From NCBI GenBank assembly GCA_963556495.2, contig OY747715.1, positions 1,091,739-1,155,738 of the forward strand: a stretch of 64,000 nt of DNA, read 5' to 3'. Source of the DNA: Valencia hispanica. Lineage: Eukaryota > Chordata > Actinopteri > Cyprinodontiformes > Valenciidae. The notes beneath the pieces were generated by a model, which saw only the letters and a program-made list of their open reading frames with translations, was not told where the DNA came from and did not search any database. Below, piece by piece: positions 48,396-58,800 of this stretch; position 1 is the stretch's first letter; the number at the start of each line of letters is the position of its first letter. Both the position numbers and the translations under genes were made by a program.

Positions 48396-48523
48396 CTCTC
48401 TGGTCCGGACGGTCCACGTCGCTGCTGCTCGTTCTGGCTGCTGAACAGACTGTGGGGTCCGCGCACACGGCGGCGCGCAAACAGAGCGCGGGGGCGCGCA
48501 TGCAGGACTGTCTGTCAGAAGCT
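48396..48523 (-). promoter_or_regulatory. serpinf1: Probable serpinf1 non-coding exon 1 and CpG-rich promoter edge
   Basis: On the minus strand a strong donor (AG|GTGAGTG) lies at 48396/48395, and the coding start exon begins with an acceptor at 46072. The sequence above the donor is CpG-rich (GCGCGCAAACAGAGCGCGG and neighbours at about 48455-48505). Mammalian SERPINF1 also has a non-coding exon 1. The transposon at 48524 cuts off whatever promoter lay upstream. Exon start not determined. Confidence 0.55.
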
Positions 48524-48794
48524 CCTCAGTGAAGCTGTCCCCCCACCCACTTGAAAAGTAAAATCTAATAGGCGGAGCGGTTAGTGCAGATTTGTGCAGA
48601 TTTGTGCAGGTAAAATTATCGTTTGTGCTGCTTTGGTTTTTGAGATATTAAACTTTATTTTATAGGTCATTCAAAGGTCACCGTCCCCCCAGACAGCTCC
48701 AAAACGGACCAAAGTAGTCTACTTTGTTAGTGCTTCGTTTGTGCTGAGTTGTGCAGGTAAAATTAAAGTTTGTGCTGCTACCGTTTGAGATATA
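48524..48794 (+). repeat. Left terminal inverted repeat of the MULE-like element
   Basis: Contains two direct copies of a 68-bp module (48581-48648 and 48726-48793) sharing TTAGTGC, GTGCAGGTAAAATTA, GTTTGTGCTGCT and GAGATAT. TATAAAATAAAG on the minus strand at 48664-48653 faces serpinf1. Confidence 0.9.
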
Positions 48795-48834
48795 CACTTG
48801 AAAATGTTTTTTCAAATGGTCGTGTGCCTTTTGT

Positions 48835-48910
48835 GTATAAATGTGTTCAATGACTTGATTTCCTTCTGGGATCAATAAAGTATTTTTGAATTTGTTGAAT
48901 TGAATTGAAT
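48835..48910 (+). repeat. LINE 3' tail fragment inside the MULE-like element
   Basis: GGGATCAATAAAGTATTTTT and then TTGAATTGAATTGAA, the style of an RTE/Rex-type LINE tail. Confidence 0.45.
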
Positions 48911-49049
48911 AAAGTTCTGCAAGAAAACCTTGTCTCCTTATGTTTTTATGATCTAAATTTGTTGCACATGTACATTAATAAATTTTACTTGTTCAATTAT
49001 GTTCCTTTTATAAATTCAAGATTCTAGTTCATAAAAAAACAAACATGCA

Positions 49050-49125
49050 CATATCGAGGAGGCGAACCCTTGACAGAGGTTATAGGCTCTGCACCTGTCT
49101 TAGTCACTGTCCCACACATCCCCCT
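49050..49125 (-). repeat. tRNA-like remnant inside the MULE-like element
   Basis: The minus strand has TGACTAAGACAGG (A-box-like) and GGGTTCGCCTCC (B-box-like, 10 of 11 matches) about 30 bp apart. A clover-leaf acceptor stem was not confirmed. Either a tRNA-derived SINE head or chance. Confidence 0.35.
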
Positions 49126-49484
49126 GCTGAACACATGAGACATGCTAGACATATGTTAAAGTGGATCTTTCCTATTCAAATATAATCTTTATTTAAATAA
49201 ATAGAACAATCTGAATTGCCATCATTTTTACAACAAACGAACAAGCTAGCAGTCTTTGCATCAAATAAAAGTTTGGCATGAAAGGTATTTCAAGTGGTTT
49301 TGTTTATTTTTACAACCCTTTGTATTTTTTGAACAAGGTAAGAGTATATTTCAATTAATCTTTAGATACTTAGTTAATACATTGTATAGTATACATGTTT
49401 TTAGATATTGAGCAAACACACAGTGTAGTACACATCGTAAAATTCACTGAATCAAGCCAGAAAGAGTGATTTTTTCATTTATTA

Positions 49485-49620
49485 ACATTTTTAAAAACGG
49501 TTACTTTTATTTGCAGATTCAAAAAACACATTTAATAAAGCACTTAAAAAACAACCAGTACACTGGACCAAAGTGCTGTACAGTACATGTTAATGTATAA
49601 AACAACATTCAGACACAGAA
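49485..49620 (-). repeat. LINE-tail-like fragment inside the MULE-like element
   Basis: The reverse complement reads as a LINE 3' end (GTACAGCACTTTGGTCCAGT, then TTTAAGTGCTTTATTAAATG). No reading frame. Confidence 0.45.
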
Positions 49621-49747
49621 TAATACCAACAATGCAATTTAAGTAGCCCTATGTGCTACTGCACTAAAAATCCCTATGTGTAGGTTGGAGAATTAAGTTT
49701 TTATCTCCATGCTGATTATATAGCGTAGGTCAGAAGTCATCATTTGA

Positions 49748-51465
49748 TCCATCCTAATCATAGTTTCTTTTAATTCTGATTTAGATGCCTCGAAAGCCAT
49801 TGCAGTCCTTTGCAATTCAAAAGAAGCCATATTCCAAAATGGCAAAATAGCCACTCCAGCTGCCCCGGTATGGATAGAGATGAGTCATCAGCTAGAAGAC
49901 AATATGTCAGCAAAGGCCCTGTACACTTTTGTGAAGCTGAATAAACATAACATCTGGTCAGTTTTGGAAATCAGTGATCAGGAAAGTGATGGTGAAACAG
50001 AGGTAGACTCCAGTGGCATTTCTTCTGGACAAGAAAACTGTCAGGCCTTTCAGCTTGAGGTACCTTTACCTCCACATATAATAAGACTAGCAAGTTACTT
50101 GCCACTCTGGACAGGAATAATGGTCCCTCTCTTCAAAAGCACCAGCATCACAGCAAGCTCAGCCACTGTTGAAGTGGAGTTCAAAAACATAAAACATGGC
50201 CTTTTTAAACATGAAAACTCGCCTATCCGAGCTGACCGCTTCATTGCTCGTCATCTTTCCTTCATTGAAGGAAATATGCGGATTTGTTCTGCACAAGAAA
50301 AAAACAAAGGTGAGGCAACAGTGGACTCACTGACAGTGACAGATATTAATCCAGGATCCATGACTACTCACAGTGAAGAAGAGCAAATAAAAATGGATGC
50401 TCAACAATTTGTGGGATCTGATGCAAATGTTAATCTACTTGATGAAGATGCCGTTGAGAACTGGAGGGGCCAAGCTGTTCCACCCAAAAAAAGGAAGAGG
50501 ACCTCCTACCTCTCTCCTTGTACTGAGTGGCTCAATGCAGATGAATCTTTGGAGCCAAAAGAGGGAAGTTGGGATTATTAAAAAATGGAAGCCTTCACCA
50601 GCCTATTAGATTTGGGGAATCACCAATCTCTGTAATCAATACTGGTGGATTTGACGCATTAGTTCAGTGCTTATGTTGTGCCTTCTGCGACACCTCATCA
50701 TTTCAAAATGCTGTTATGAAAGACAGCGAAAACCCAGTCTTGCAGTTGGTGAAAGCCATTGCCACAGATGGTGTGACCCAACAAACCTACAAGAGGAGGG
50801 CAGAGCTGCTTAGTGCAATGTTTGAAGCAGTCCAATTGAGGTCTGGTGCCCTCCAAATTGATGCTCAGTGCAACATCTCCACTGTCATTGAAAAAACAAT
50901 AAGGAACATTTCAAGTGTTTATTTCACCAAATACTGCTCTTCAAAATACTGCTATCTCAGTAAAGGGATGACGAGGGAAGTGCCTCTTGTTTCTCCTGCC
51001 ATTTCTGTCCTCACAGGTTCTTGTATGGCTCATCTTGGCACTGCTGTGGAAGCAGGACTCAGCCTACCTGAGTCTCCCTGCCTCAGGCCAATCTCCAATG
51101 CATCTCTATGTCCACCAGATTTCAAAACAGAAGACAGCACCTCAGGAAAGGAACTCTGTGCAGGGACAGTTACTCACAGCTACAAGATTGGAGATATAGT
51201 ATGGATCGATACTGACCTTGCAAACAAAAAAGAGGTTTCCTTGAATGAATGTCCTGCCGATCTGGTTCTCCAAGGCAAGACTTTCACTTTGAGGGCGTTG
51301 ATTGCTTTCCAAGGAAGCTTGTCCAGTGGTGGTTTGGGGCACTACACTGCCTACTGCAGGAGAGCTCCATGTGTCTGGGAGTTCTACGATGACCTGGCAA
51401 ATGGAGTGAACACGGCATCTGAAAACCAAAAGTTACAACCCCATGCTGTGTTATACACAGTATAA
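49748..51465 (+). pseudogene. Transposase C-terminus joined to a USP-like (peptidase C19) domain, one frameshift
   Basis: Open from 49748 to 50581 in one frame and from about 50569 to 51465 in the next; a single-base shift near 50570 separates them, since neither side has a credible splice site. The first part has YLPLWTGIMVPLF, SSATVEVEFKNIKHGLFKH and RADRFIARHLSFIEG, which resemble the C-terminus of MULE/NOF-like transposases, then a PPKKRKR nuclear-localisation-like motif. The second part resembles a ubiquitin-specific protease: NTGGFDALVQCLCCAFCD at the Cys-box position and GGLGHYTAYCRR followed by WEFYDDL at the His-box. The His and Tyr-Asp-Asp features are present, but Gly stands where the catalytic Cys is expected. 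No ATG-led start is obvious; a splice acceptor-like CTGATTTAG precedes 49785. It ends with TATAA-rich sequence and an AATAAA at about 51601. Confidence 0.7.
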
Positions 51466-52369
51466 TGAGCATTGTATTCTGTCTTTTGTTTTATTACTGT
51501 TACATGTGTTCATTTGGCTAAGTTGTGTTATCAGCATGTTCAGTCTTTCATATGAAGTCATTTTTCAAAATCAAGTCACTTTTGAACTCTTTTCTTTTTC
51601 AATAAAGTATATTTGCTTTTCAAACCCAGTCAACTTCACCTGTATCCTCTTGAAGGTAACATTTTTCTTTCAATAAATTTGTAGTATTTATTATGTGTTG
51701 ATCTCATGAGCAAAGTCACGGGTCAGCCAACTTTTCAGTTCCAAATAAAATGGCAAGAGCTGCAAAAAAGAAGATAGATTTCATAAAGATGTACTAAACA
51801 ATTTGTTGTATTTTGAAAGATATGGAAATGTCAACTAAAATTATTGTTATTTTTGGAATTACTTTTAGAACAAAATGAATAATCTAACATTTACAATGGG
51901 AAAACACTATTTTGGAAAATGAATCCAGTTAAGTGAGCCTTTTTCTTAAAAATGTAAAATTACAAAAGATAGGTAACCAACTTGAAATTTACAGCACATA
52001 GTTTGTAGCTAAGAAAGATTGAATTACTTCTAAAAGCCTTTTACAGTCTTATGTTTTAGATATTCAATGCAGACATTTCATTAAAACATAAACCACAAAC
52101 AGAATTCCTTATTGTTGTCTTCCTAATAACACATTTTTTTAGGTTTCATAAGAGCCACAGTGGAGGGGCTAAGGAGCCATATGTTGCTCTACAGCCTCAA
52201 ATCTAAAAATCTGCATTTAGACCCCTGGCCTAAATGCTGTAGAATATCCCCCTTTCCACATGTAGGTGGCAATCTATCAACAAACATTCTCAAAGCAACA
52301 CTTAAAATCGAAAAGTAACATATAAGCAAACATACATTTTCTCTAAGACAGCAATAGTAAATGGCCTTC

Positions 52370-52550
52370 ATTTCTGTAGCGCTTTATCTAGTCTTTGAGG
52401 ACCCCAAGGCACTTTACAGTAGGTTATATTCAGTCATTCACGCACACATTCACACACTGATGATGGCAAACTCTTGGATGATAGCCACAGCTTCCCTGGG
52501 GCACACTGACAGAAGCGAGGCTGCTGGACCGTAATAATAATAATAATAAA
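52370..52550 (-). repeat. Dispersed LINE-tail-like repeat with (AAT)n
   Basis: CTGTAGCGCTTTATCTAGTC, AAGGCACTTTACAG and a GGGGCACACTGACAGAAG phrase form a module common in fish repeats, followed by (AAT)6 at 52533-52549. Confidence 0.5.
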
Positions 52551-52874
52551 CTTGTATGGTTAAAAGCAAAATCATACAAACTGACTGAAAAAACAATGTA
52601 GGTTCACTTCAATCACTTCACCTGTGATGCCAGTTTTAAGAGAATCAAATGCAAATTTTAGTCTATCTTGTGTTCATTTCAGCTCTGGTTTAATAACCAC
52701 CACCTTATGAACCTGTTTATGTTCTGAAACATACAAAACATTCATAAAAACTAATACCACAGCAAGCACAAGAAAAGTGGATGTTTACATAACAGAGTTC
52801 TACAGCTGTGTTTAAACCCACAGAACCACGAACAGCAGTGTTATTATGGGTTAGGCTGGAAATAACTTTTTGAA

Positions 52875-53146
52875 TATATCAGAAACCGTAGCAACACAAA
52901 CGATAATTTTACCTGCACAACTCAGCACAAACGAAGCACTAAAAAAGTAGACTATTTTTGTCCGTTTTGGAGCTGTCTGGGGGGGCGGTGACCTTTGAAT
53001 GACCTATAAAATAAAGTTTAATATCTCAAAAACCAAAGCAGCACAAACGATAATTTTACCTGCACAAATCTGCACAAACGAAGCACTAACCGCTCCGCCT
53101 ATTAGATTTTACTTTTCAAGTGGGTGGGGGGGCAGCTTCACTGGGG
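52875..53146 (-). repeat. Right terminal inverted repeat of the MULE-like element
   Basis: Reverse complement of the left repeat with only scattered differences, including the same two internal modules. TATAAAATAAAG on the plus strand at about 53004 faces outward. Confidence 0.9.
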
Positions 53147-53157
53147 TGTCAGAAGCT

Positions 53158-55409
53158 GCTGGATTTCAACCCTTTTATTCCGCTCCTCTTTACGACCCTG
53201 CTGCTGCGCGTTAGTTTATTTTCTGTGTGATAAACACATTGTACAAAATGTATAATCTAATCTATGAATTACATTTTATTTATTTTTAGAAGCAGTTCAA
53301 TTTAATGTCTTCTGTTTTAATTTCTGACTGATTTCGTCAGAAAGATGATTTGAAGATGAAGAACAGATGATCTTACAAACTAACACGTGGAAGATGAAAG
53401 GCAAGTTTATTAATAAGGCAGCACTCAAGAGTCCTTTACAGAATGTCAAAGGGAATACATTAAAAATAATCAAATCCTTTAAGATTTAATTAAAAATAAA
53501 CCCGGATCATGGAAGCTGTTTAATCCCCGGTGACTCCACCCACTTTGTTTCTCAGAACAAAGCCAGGAGAAGAAATATGGAGCGAACCAGAAGACAAGAA
53601 GCTACAGACTGATGCTAACACTGTTAGGAGTCTGGGGTGTTTTGTTCTGTCTCTCTGTTTGTCATTCCGGTGATTCTCCACCAGGGGGCCTCCTTGAGTT
53701 AAGGACCTGTCCATCAAGCTTGAGGGCGGAGCTGTGCCTGGCAGCTGATTGCAGCTGCACCTCGTTGAGACTCATCAGCGGGTGTTTAAAGAAAGCTGGC
53801 TGGCAGATCTTCTTTGCCTAAGTGTTGCATCTCCGTGGTAACCTCTAGCCCTCTGTGTCTCCCAGTATGGGGAGCCTAAGCCGCGCCCTTCTACTTCCTG
53901 TCTATGGGTCCCCTACTGCCCAAAAAAATGAATGAGAGTCAATGGAGCGATAAAAGTTATTTTCTGATCTCGTATGAAATGTTCAATGGATTTAACACAT
54001 GATGTCCGTGAATTTTAAAGACACATTTTGATGTAGGGAAAACGGTCATTTTCGACCGGCGGCAAAAGTTACTTTATGTTTTGTGTAAAAACACTTAGTG
54101 GACTACAACTGAAGAAGAAGAAGGAAAAAAATGGCGGTGAGATCAGCCGGCTTCGCCTCCTTCCTTCGTTCTGGAGGAAGGAGGCGTTAAACGTGAAGAA
54201 AACCACCATAAATGTGGAAAGTGGAGCAGCTATGCTGGGGGAGAAACAGTGGATTGAGAGCCAGCATGCAGCTCCACAAGGTGCTAGCTAGTGCTAGTTA
54301 GTGCTAGTTAGTGCTAGTTAGTGCTAGTTAGCGTTACCTTTGTGGCGTCATATATGCGACTTCTGATTTGTAGGCATTTTAATTGTGAATTTTTACAATC
54401 AAATAAATCCCAGCTCACATGACAAACACAGTCGAAACGCATCATCATTAGTTCTCATTTAAATTGAGGTTCATCCTATGTGTGATTCAGGACGTAAGAC
54501 ATACAATAATTTATTGCTCTGCACATCAGACTCTCTTTCATCGCCAGCAACGGGCGAAGAGGTAAATGTGGAAAACACTTATGAATGGCGAAAGTTTGTA
54601 AAAACATTACGGTGAATGTTACCTGTTCAGCAGAAAGCGTGCGACTTTCAGTTAATTCCATCGAGAAATTTACTCTAGTTTTCTGGCGCAGTTGCTCTTG
54701 ATGGGCTGCTGATTGGCTTGGTTTTCTTTTCTTGACGATGACCCGAGAAGTATGTGTGATCTGCCATATCACTCTGAATAGCTACAACTAGCCGCCGGCG
54801 TTCAGTGTGTTCATAGAGCTCATTTAAACTTTGTGTAGAGGGCGTGGGGGCCGTACGTAACTGCTTGCTCAAAAGTCAGTAAATGCATTTTGTCCACATA
54901 GGCTCACGTAGCAGGAAACATGGCATCCAGTATGGCGTCCCCCAGAGACTTGGACGCACGCCCATGTATTTTAGACCCGCTTTTTATTGTTATATGTTGC
55001 AAAGCCGGCGATATTTTTCAATGATTGGGCATCATTTTATTAATTTTCAACAACATTTCTATGGATATATCCAGAGATTGATGGTAAAAACTACACACTG
55101 TCACTTTAATATTATTTACTTCAGTGATACCATAGTCCATGTTGGTCGGTACCGGTCCAGAATGTCAGACATTGACAATCTTCCTCTGGTTGACATGACA
55201 AATAAAACCTAATTTTATTGGATAAAAATGTAACGTTTATTTAAATGATTCGAAGTGCAGACCAATCAGCTGCCAGATACTTTCAGGCATTATTTATGTT
55301 TTTATGAGGTGTTGCAGTTGGTGGATATTTCATGTGAGCAAGTGGAATCCTGTAAACTGCAGCTCTAGACAGATTAATTCATCCAAAACTTTTTATAACA
55401 ATAAAGTCT
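53158..55409. other. Spacer between serpinf1 and serpinf2
   Basis: No exon recognised. 53820-54070 and 54880-55110 resemble fish MITE sequence (for example a CACTGTCACTTTAA end at about 55108), but boundaries could not be set. Confidence 0.4.
54281..54330 (+). repeat. 10-bp tandem repeat, five units
   Basis: Five units of GTGCTAGTTA (the first is GTGCTAGCTA) in perfect register. Confidence 0.95.
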
Positions 55410-55834
55410 TTTATTTCACAGTTGTGGATCAACCCCAGCAGTTAAAATAATAACATCAATATTTCTATCTGAGGCTGTTTTTAGTCACTGGAAGAGATCT
55501 TTGAGATTTAATAAAGAACAAACTTTGTATTTAATACAAACAGAAAATGTGAATCATCAAAATATCAGTTCACTGACCTGTATTATAGCAGGATATTACA
55601 GCTAAACTACGACAGACCGCCTGATGAGTCCGTCTAACAGAGTGAGAGATGAAACGAATCTTGTAGAGGTGGTAAAACGTGAGCTTTTAAAGGGTTTACA
55701 AAATAGAAGTTTTTGTCCAGTCTGTTATCTAGTCACAGTATCTAGGAAGCTGTTGGTTGTATTGACCTGAAGACGTGACATTGGTGCTCTAATTATCTGA
55801 AGAGATGTAGCATAATTTCTTTAATATGAATTAT

Positions 55835-58800
55835 TCAGGCTGGTACGAAGTTATCTGGGTTGGAGCAGGGCTCATCTCCTTGTGTCTGATGCTTGCTGCT
55901 GCCATCTTGTTCATTGACCTGCTGCAACGGCTCCTTCCCACCACCAGGGGCACTGCAGGACTGATCAGTGCTGCCTTCTGCTGGCAACCTGTTGAGCTCC
56001 ACGTTCAGGTCTGTTTTCCTGGTTCCCTCGGTTACAGGTTGGTCGTTCATGGTGCTGTTACCATTGGGGTCATCGTTAGGCATGGGGTCGTTGTTGGGGG
56101 CGGGGTTTGTGATGATCCCCATGAAAAGAGGGGCCAGAGAGAAGTCATCCACAAGAGCAAACAGAAAAGGGGAGTTTAGAGAGAAAAGGGAGATGGAGCG
56201 CATAGCGGTCACAACGGTGGTGGCGGATGCTTCAACACCTTCTTCACTGAGCTCCACTGTGGTGGCATGACGGACGCTTGACACCTTGAGGGGCTGGTCG
56301 GAAATCCCAGAGAGGTCTGGACCCGAGAACAGGGAGCCAAGTCCTGACAGACAAACACAACAGGAGAAGAAGAAAAAAAATAAAAAAAATAAAAAAAAAC
56401 AGTGGAGATCCAAATGATCCGTTGAACCCAACCAGATCTTCCAGATTCCCCCTGGTACTAAACTAGCTCTGGACTAGAGCAGGAAACCAGACAACTACCA
56501 GCAGACTGTCAATATTCAGAGGCCGGATGTTCAAATATTCTACACCTATAAGGCCACCTGACTAATAATGTGTTGGTCTGACCTGCCGAGGCATGGGACC
56601 ACTAACAGTTCCATCCACTAGCCCCCTGAAAATATCCAGGGGTATCTGGCACCAGAATGTGGGCAAGAGACCCTTCAGGTTCTGGATGTTCCCAGGCAGG
56701 GCCTTCAGGAATCAAACTTTTTGAGTCAAGGCTGACACTTCTGACAGGTTCTAGTGGTCCTCAAACCAACCCAGAACCATTTTTGCTTTGTGTTAGGGTT
56801 CATTATTCTGGTGAAGGCAACCACAAGGGCATACTGTTTCCATCAAAGATGTACATGGTATGATTTTTATCTGCATGATAAATGTCACCTTTTCTGCCAT
56901 ACAGATGGCTCTCCCAGATGACCAACCCAAACTGCCTCTCCCAGCTTGCCTTCGTCCCACAGAACATCCTGGAGTCCTGAACCTCAGGTAGCACCACATC
57001 CATGATGTAAAAGTAAATCCGACCAAACACCTTCCTTTGTTTTTCCATGGTCTAGTACTGATGTTCACCCACCCATTGTTGCTTCGTTTGGTCGAAGACA
57101 GGGTTCGCCTTATAAACTATTGCATTGTGCATTCTGACACCTTTCTATCAGAATCAACATCTCCTGGTTCCCCACTGTTCCTTTCTTGAACCACTTTACA
57201 GAACCTGACCATTGCAAACCAGAAACACCCCACAGGATGAGCTCTGATTCAAGCATCAAAGCTTGGCCCTTTTTCCAGCTTCTATGACATCAACTCTGTA
57301 GACAGAATGTGCACTTGTTGCCTGGTCTGTCCCACTAGTTACACATGGCATAATGAACATTTTATCTCCTGTTGGGGGTCATACTGTTATCTCTGATTGA
57401 TGTATATACATATGTGTCCCTGGTCTGTCACTAAGTCCTACAGAAACCTGCTAATGATCCGTAAATTTAGCTGGACAACGTGTAGAACCTGCAGAATACC
57501 GGACCATTTGGACCGAAACTGGACAAAACCTTATTTTTGTGATTAGACACTTAATCTCTTGGTACTAAATACTGACTTTTACAACATGGAAACATGGTGT
57601 TGGAGGAAAAGGATGACTATATCATTAGATTAACGGTTGGGATTAATTCATTATTTTTTTTACTATCAGGCTTATTCTGTTTCCTGCTGTGGGACAAAGA
57701 TGGTATGATTGGTTGCATCTCGATATAGTTTCATAGCTATGGAACATGCACTGGATATTATACCAAACTTTGAGGTTTCCATTCTGTGTTAACAGTTCTA
57801 CTGGACAGGAGAAGCTCAGTTACCACTGAGATACTCCAACAGGCTTCTTTAACTAACCAATGAGGTGGCCATGAGGCCTTCTACTCCTCACCCATGTTGG
57901 TCAGCGCCTCCTCGAGCTCCTGCCGATATTGGAGTTTCACCTTGGGTAAGTTGACCTGCATCGATTTTTCTTGAGGTAGACGACTGTAGAGGTCAGAGAT
58001 ATTTAGTTTGGCAAGCACAGACGACACGTTTCCTGTAGGAAGGACAACTAGGAAGCTGGTGTTTCCTTTCAAGGGAAAGCTGGCAACCTGAATGAGACAT
58101 AAGGACTCCATTTAATTTAGTTTGGGTCTTCACCGGGAACTAATCCCAGAATCAGATTTCCATGCCTAGCTTGCAGTGTGTTACCTGCGCCTGCAGTTCA
58201 GGGTCGTCCATCAGGCGTAGAGGATACTGGGCAGACTTCATCATGTCCACTGAAACTGAATTCTGGCTGTCGAGGTAAAACGCTCCCTTTGAGGTCACCT
58301 GAGGGTCAAACTGGGTCTTCCATTCACCTGACAAACAGAAATTGAGGGGAAAACAAACTTGTACTTAAGACCAAGTTGCAGACTTTTGTTGTTAAATGAC
58401 TCCTAAGGTTTCATTTTGAACTCAAGAGAACATGTAGGTGGGGTAATCCTCTCACTAAGCCCTGTATTATCCTTTCCAATGGGTGTTTGCTGGAACTGTT
58501 CACCTTTGAAGTAAACACCATTAATGAGCATTAACACCACATCATGGGGAATGCTTTCCAAGAAGTTAGGGATGTTTCCATTGGTGATGTTCTCCACCCA
58601 TTGGTTGATCTCGTCTACAGAGACCAGAGGGAAAGGCCGGGACCGGTACCTGGACAGTAAAACAGTCACTACAACATTCACCGAAACACAGAAGCTCTGT
58701 TTACTTTCAAGGACGTTTAAGAACAGATATGGCCTTGAGCAGACCTCAGAAAACGTGGCTACTGGTTAACCTGAATCAGAACTTCTCAGTGAATCAAGAC

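Larger units (their letters stand above)
48524..53146 (+). mobile_element. 4.6-kb Mutator-like (MULE/NOF-type) DNA transposon with USP-like coding region
   Basis: Terminal inverted repeats of about 271 bp (48524-48794 and 52875-53146) are near-identical. The 11-bp sequence TGTCAGAAGCT flanks both sides (48513-48523 and 53147-53157), as a target duplication. Long inverted repeats and 8-11 bp duplications are Mutator-superfamily traits. The interior has one coding region (49748-51465) on the plus strand; 48800-49740 and 51470-52870 hold no transposase N-terminus, so the copy is internally deleted or degraded. High repeat identity suggests a fairly recent insertion. Confidence 0.75.

Noticed and set aside
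50569..50571. Start codon for a separate USP-like gene
   Set aside because: The base triplet is TTG, not ATG, and the residues before it continue in the neighbouring frame, so a frameshift is the simpler reading.
55826..56270. Plus-strand frames of 117 and 100 codons
   Set aside because: Antisense shadows of the last serpinf2 exon.
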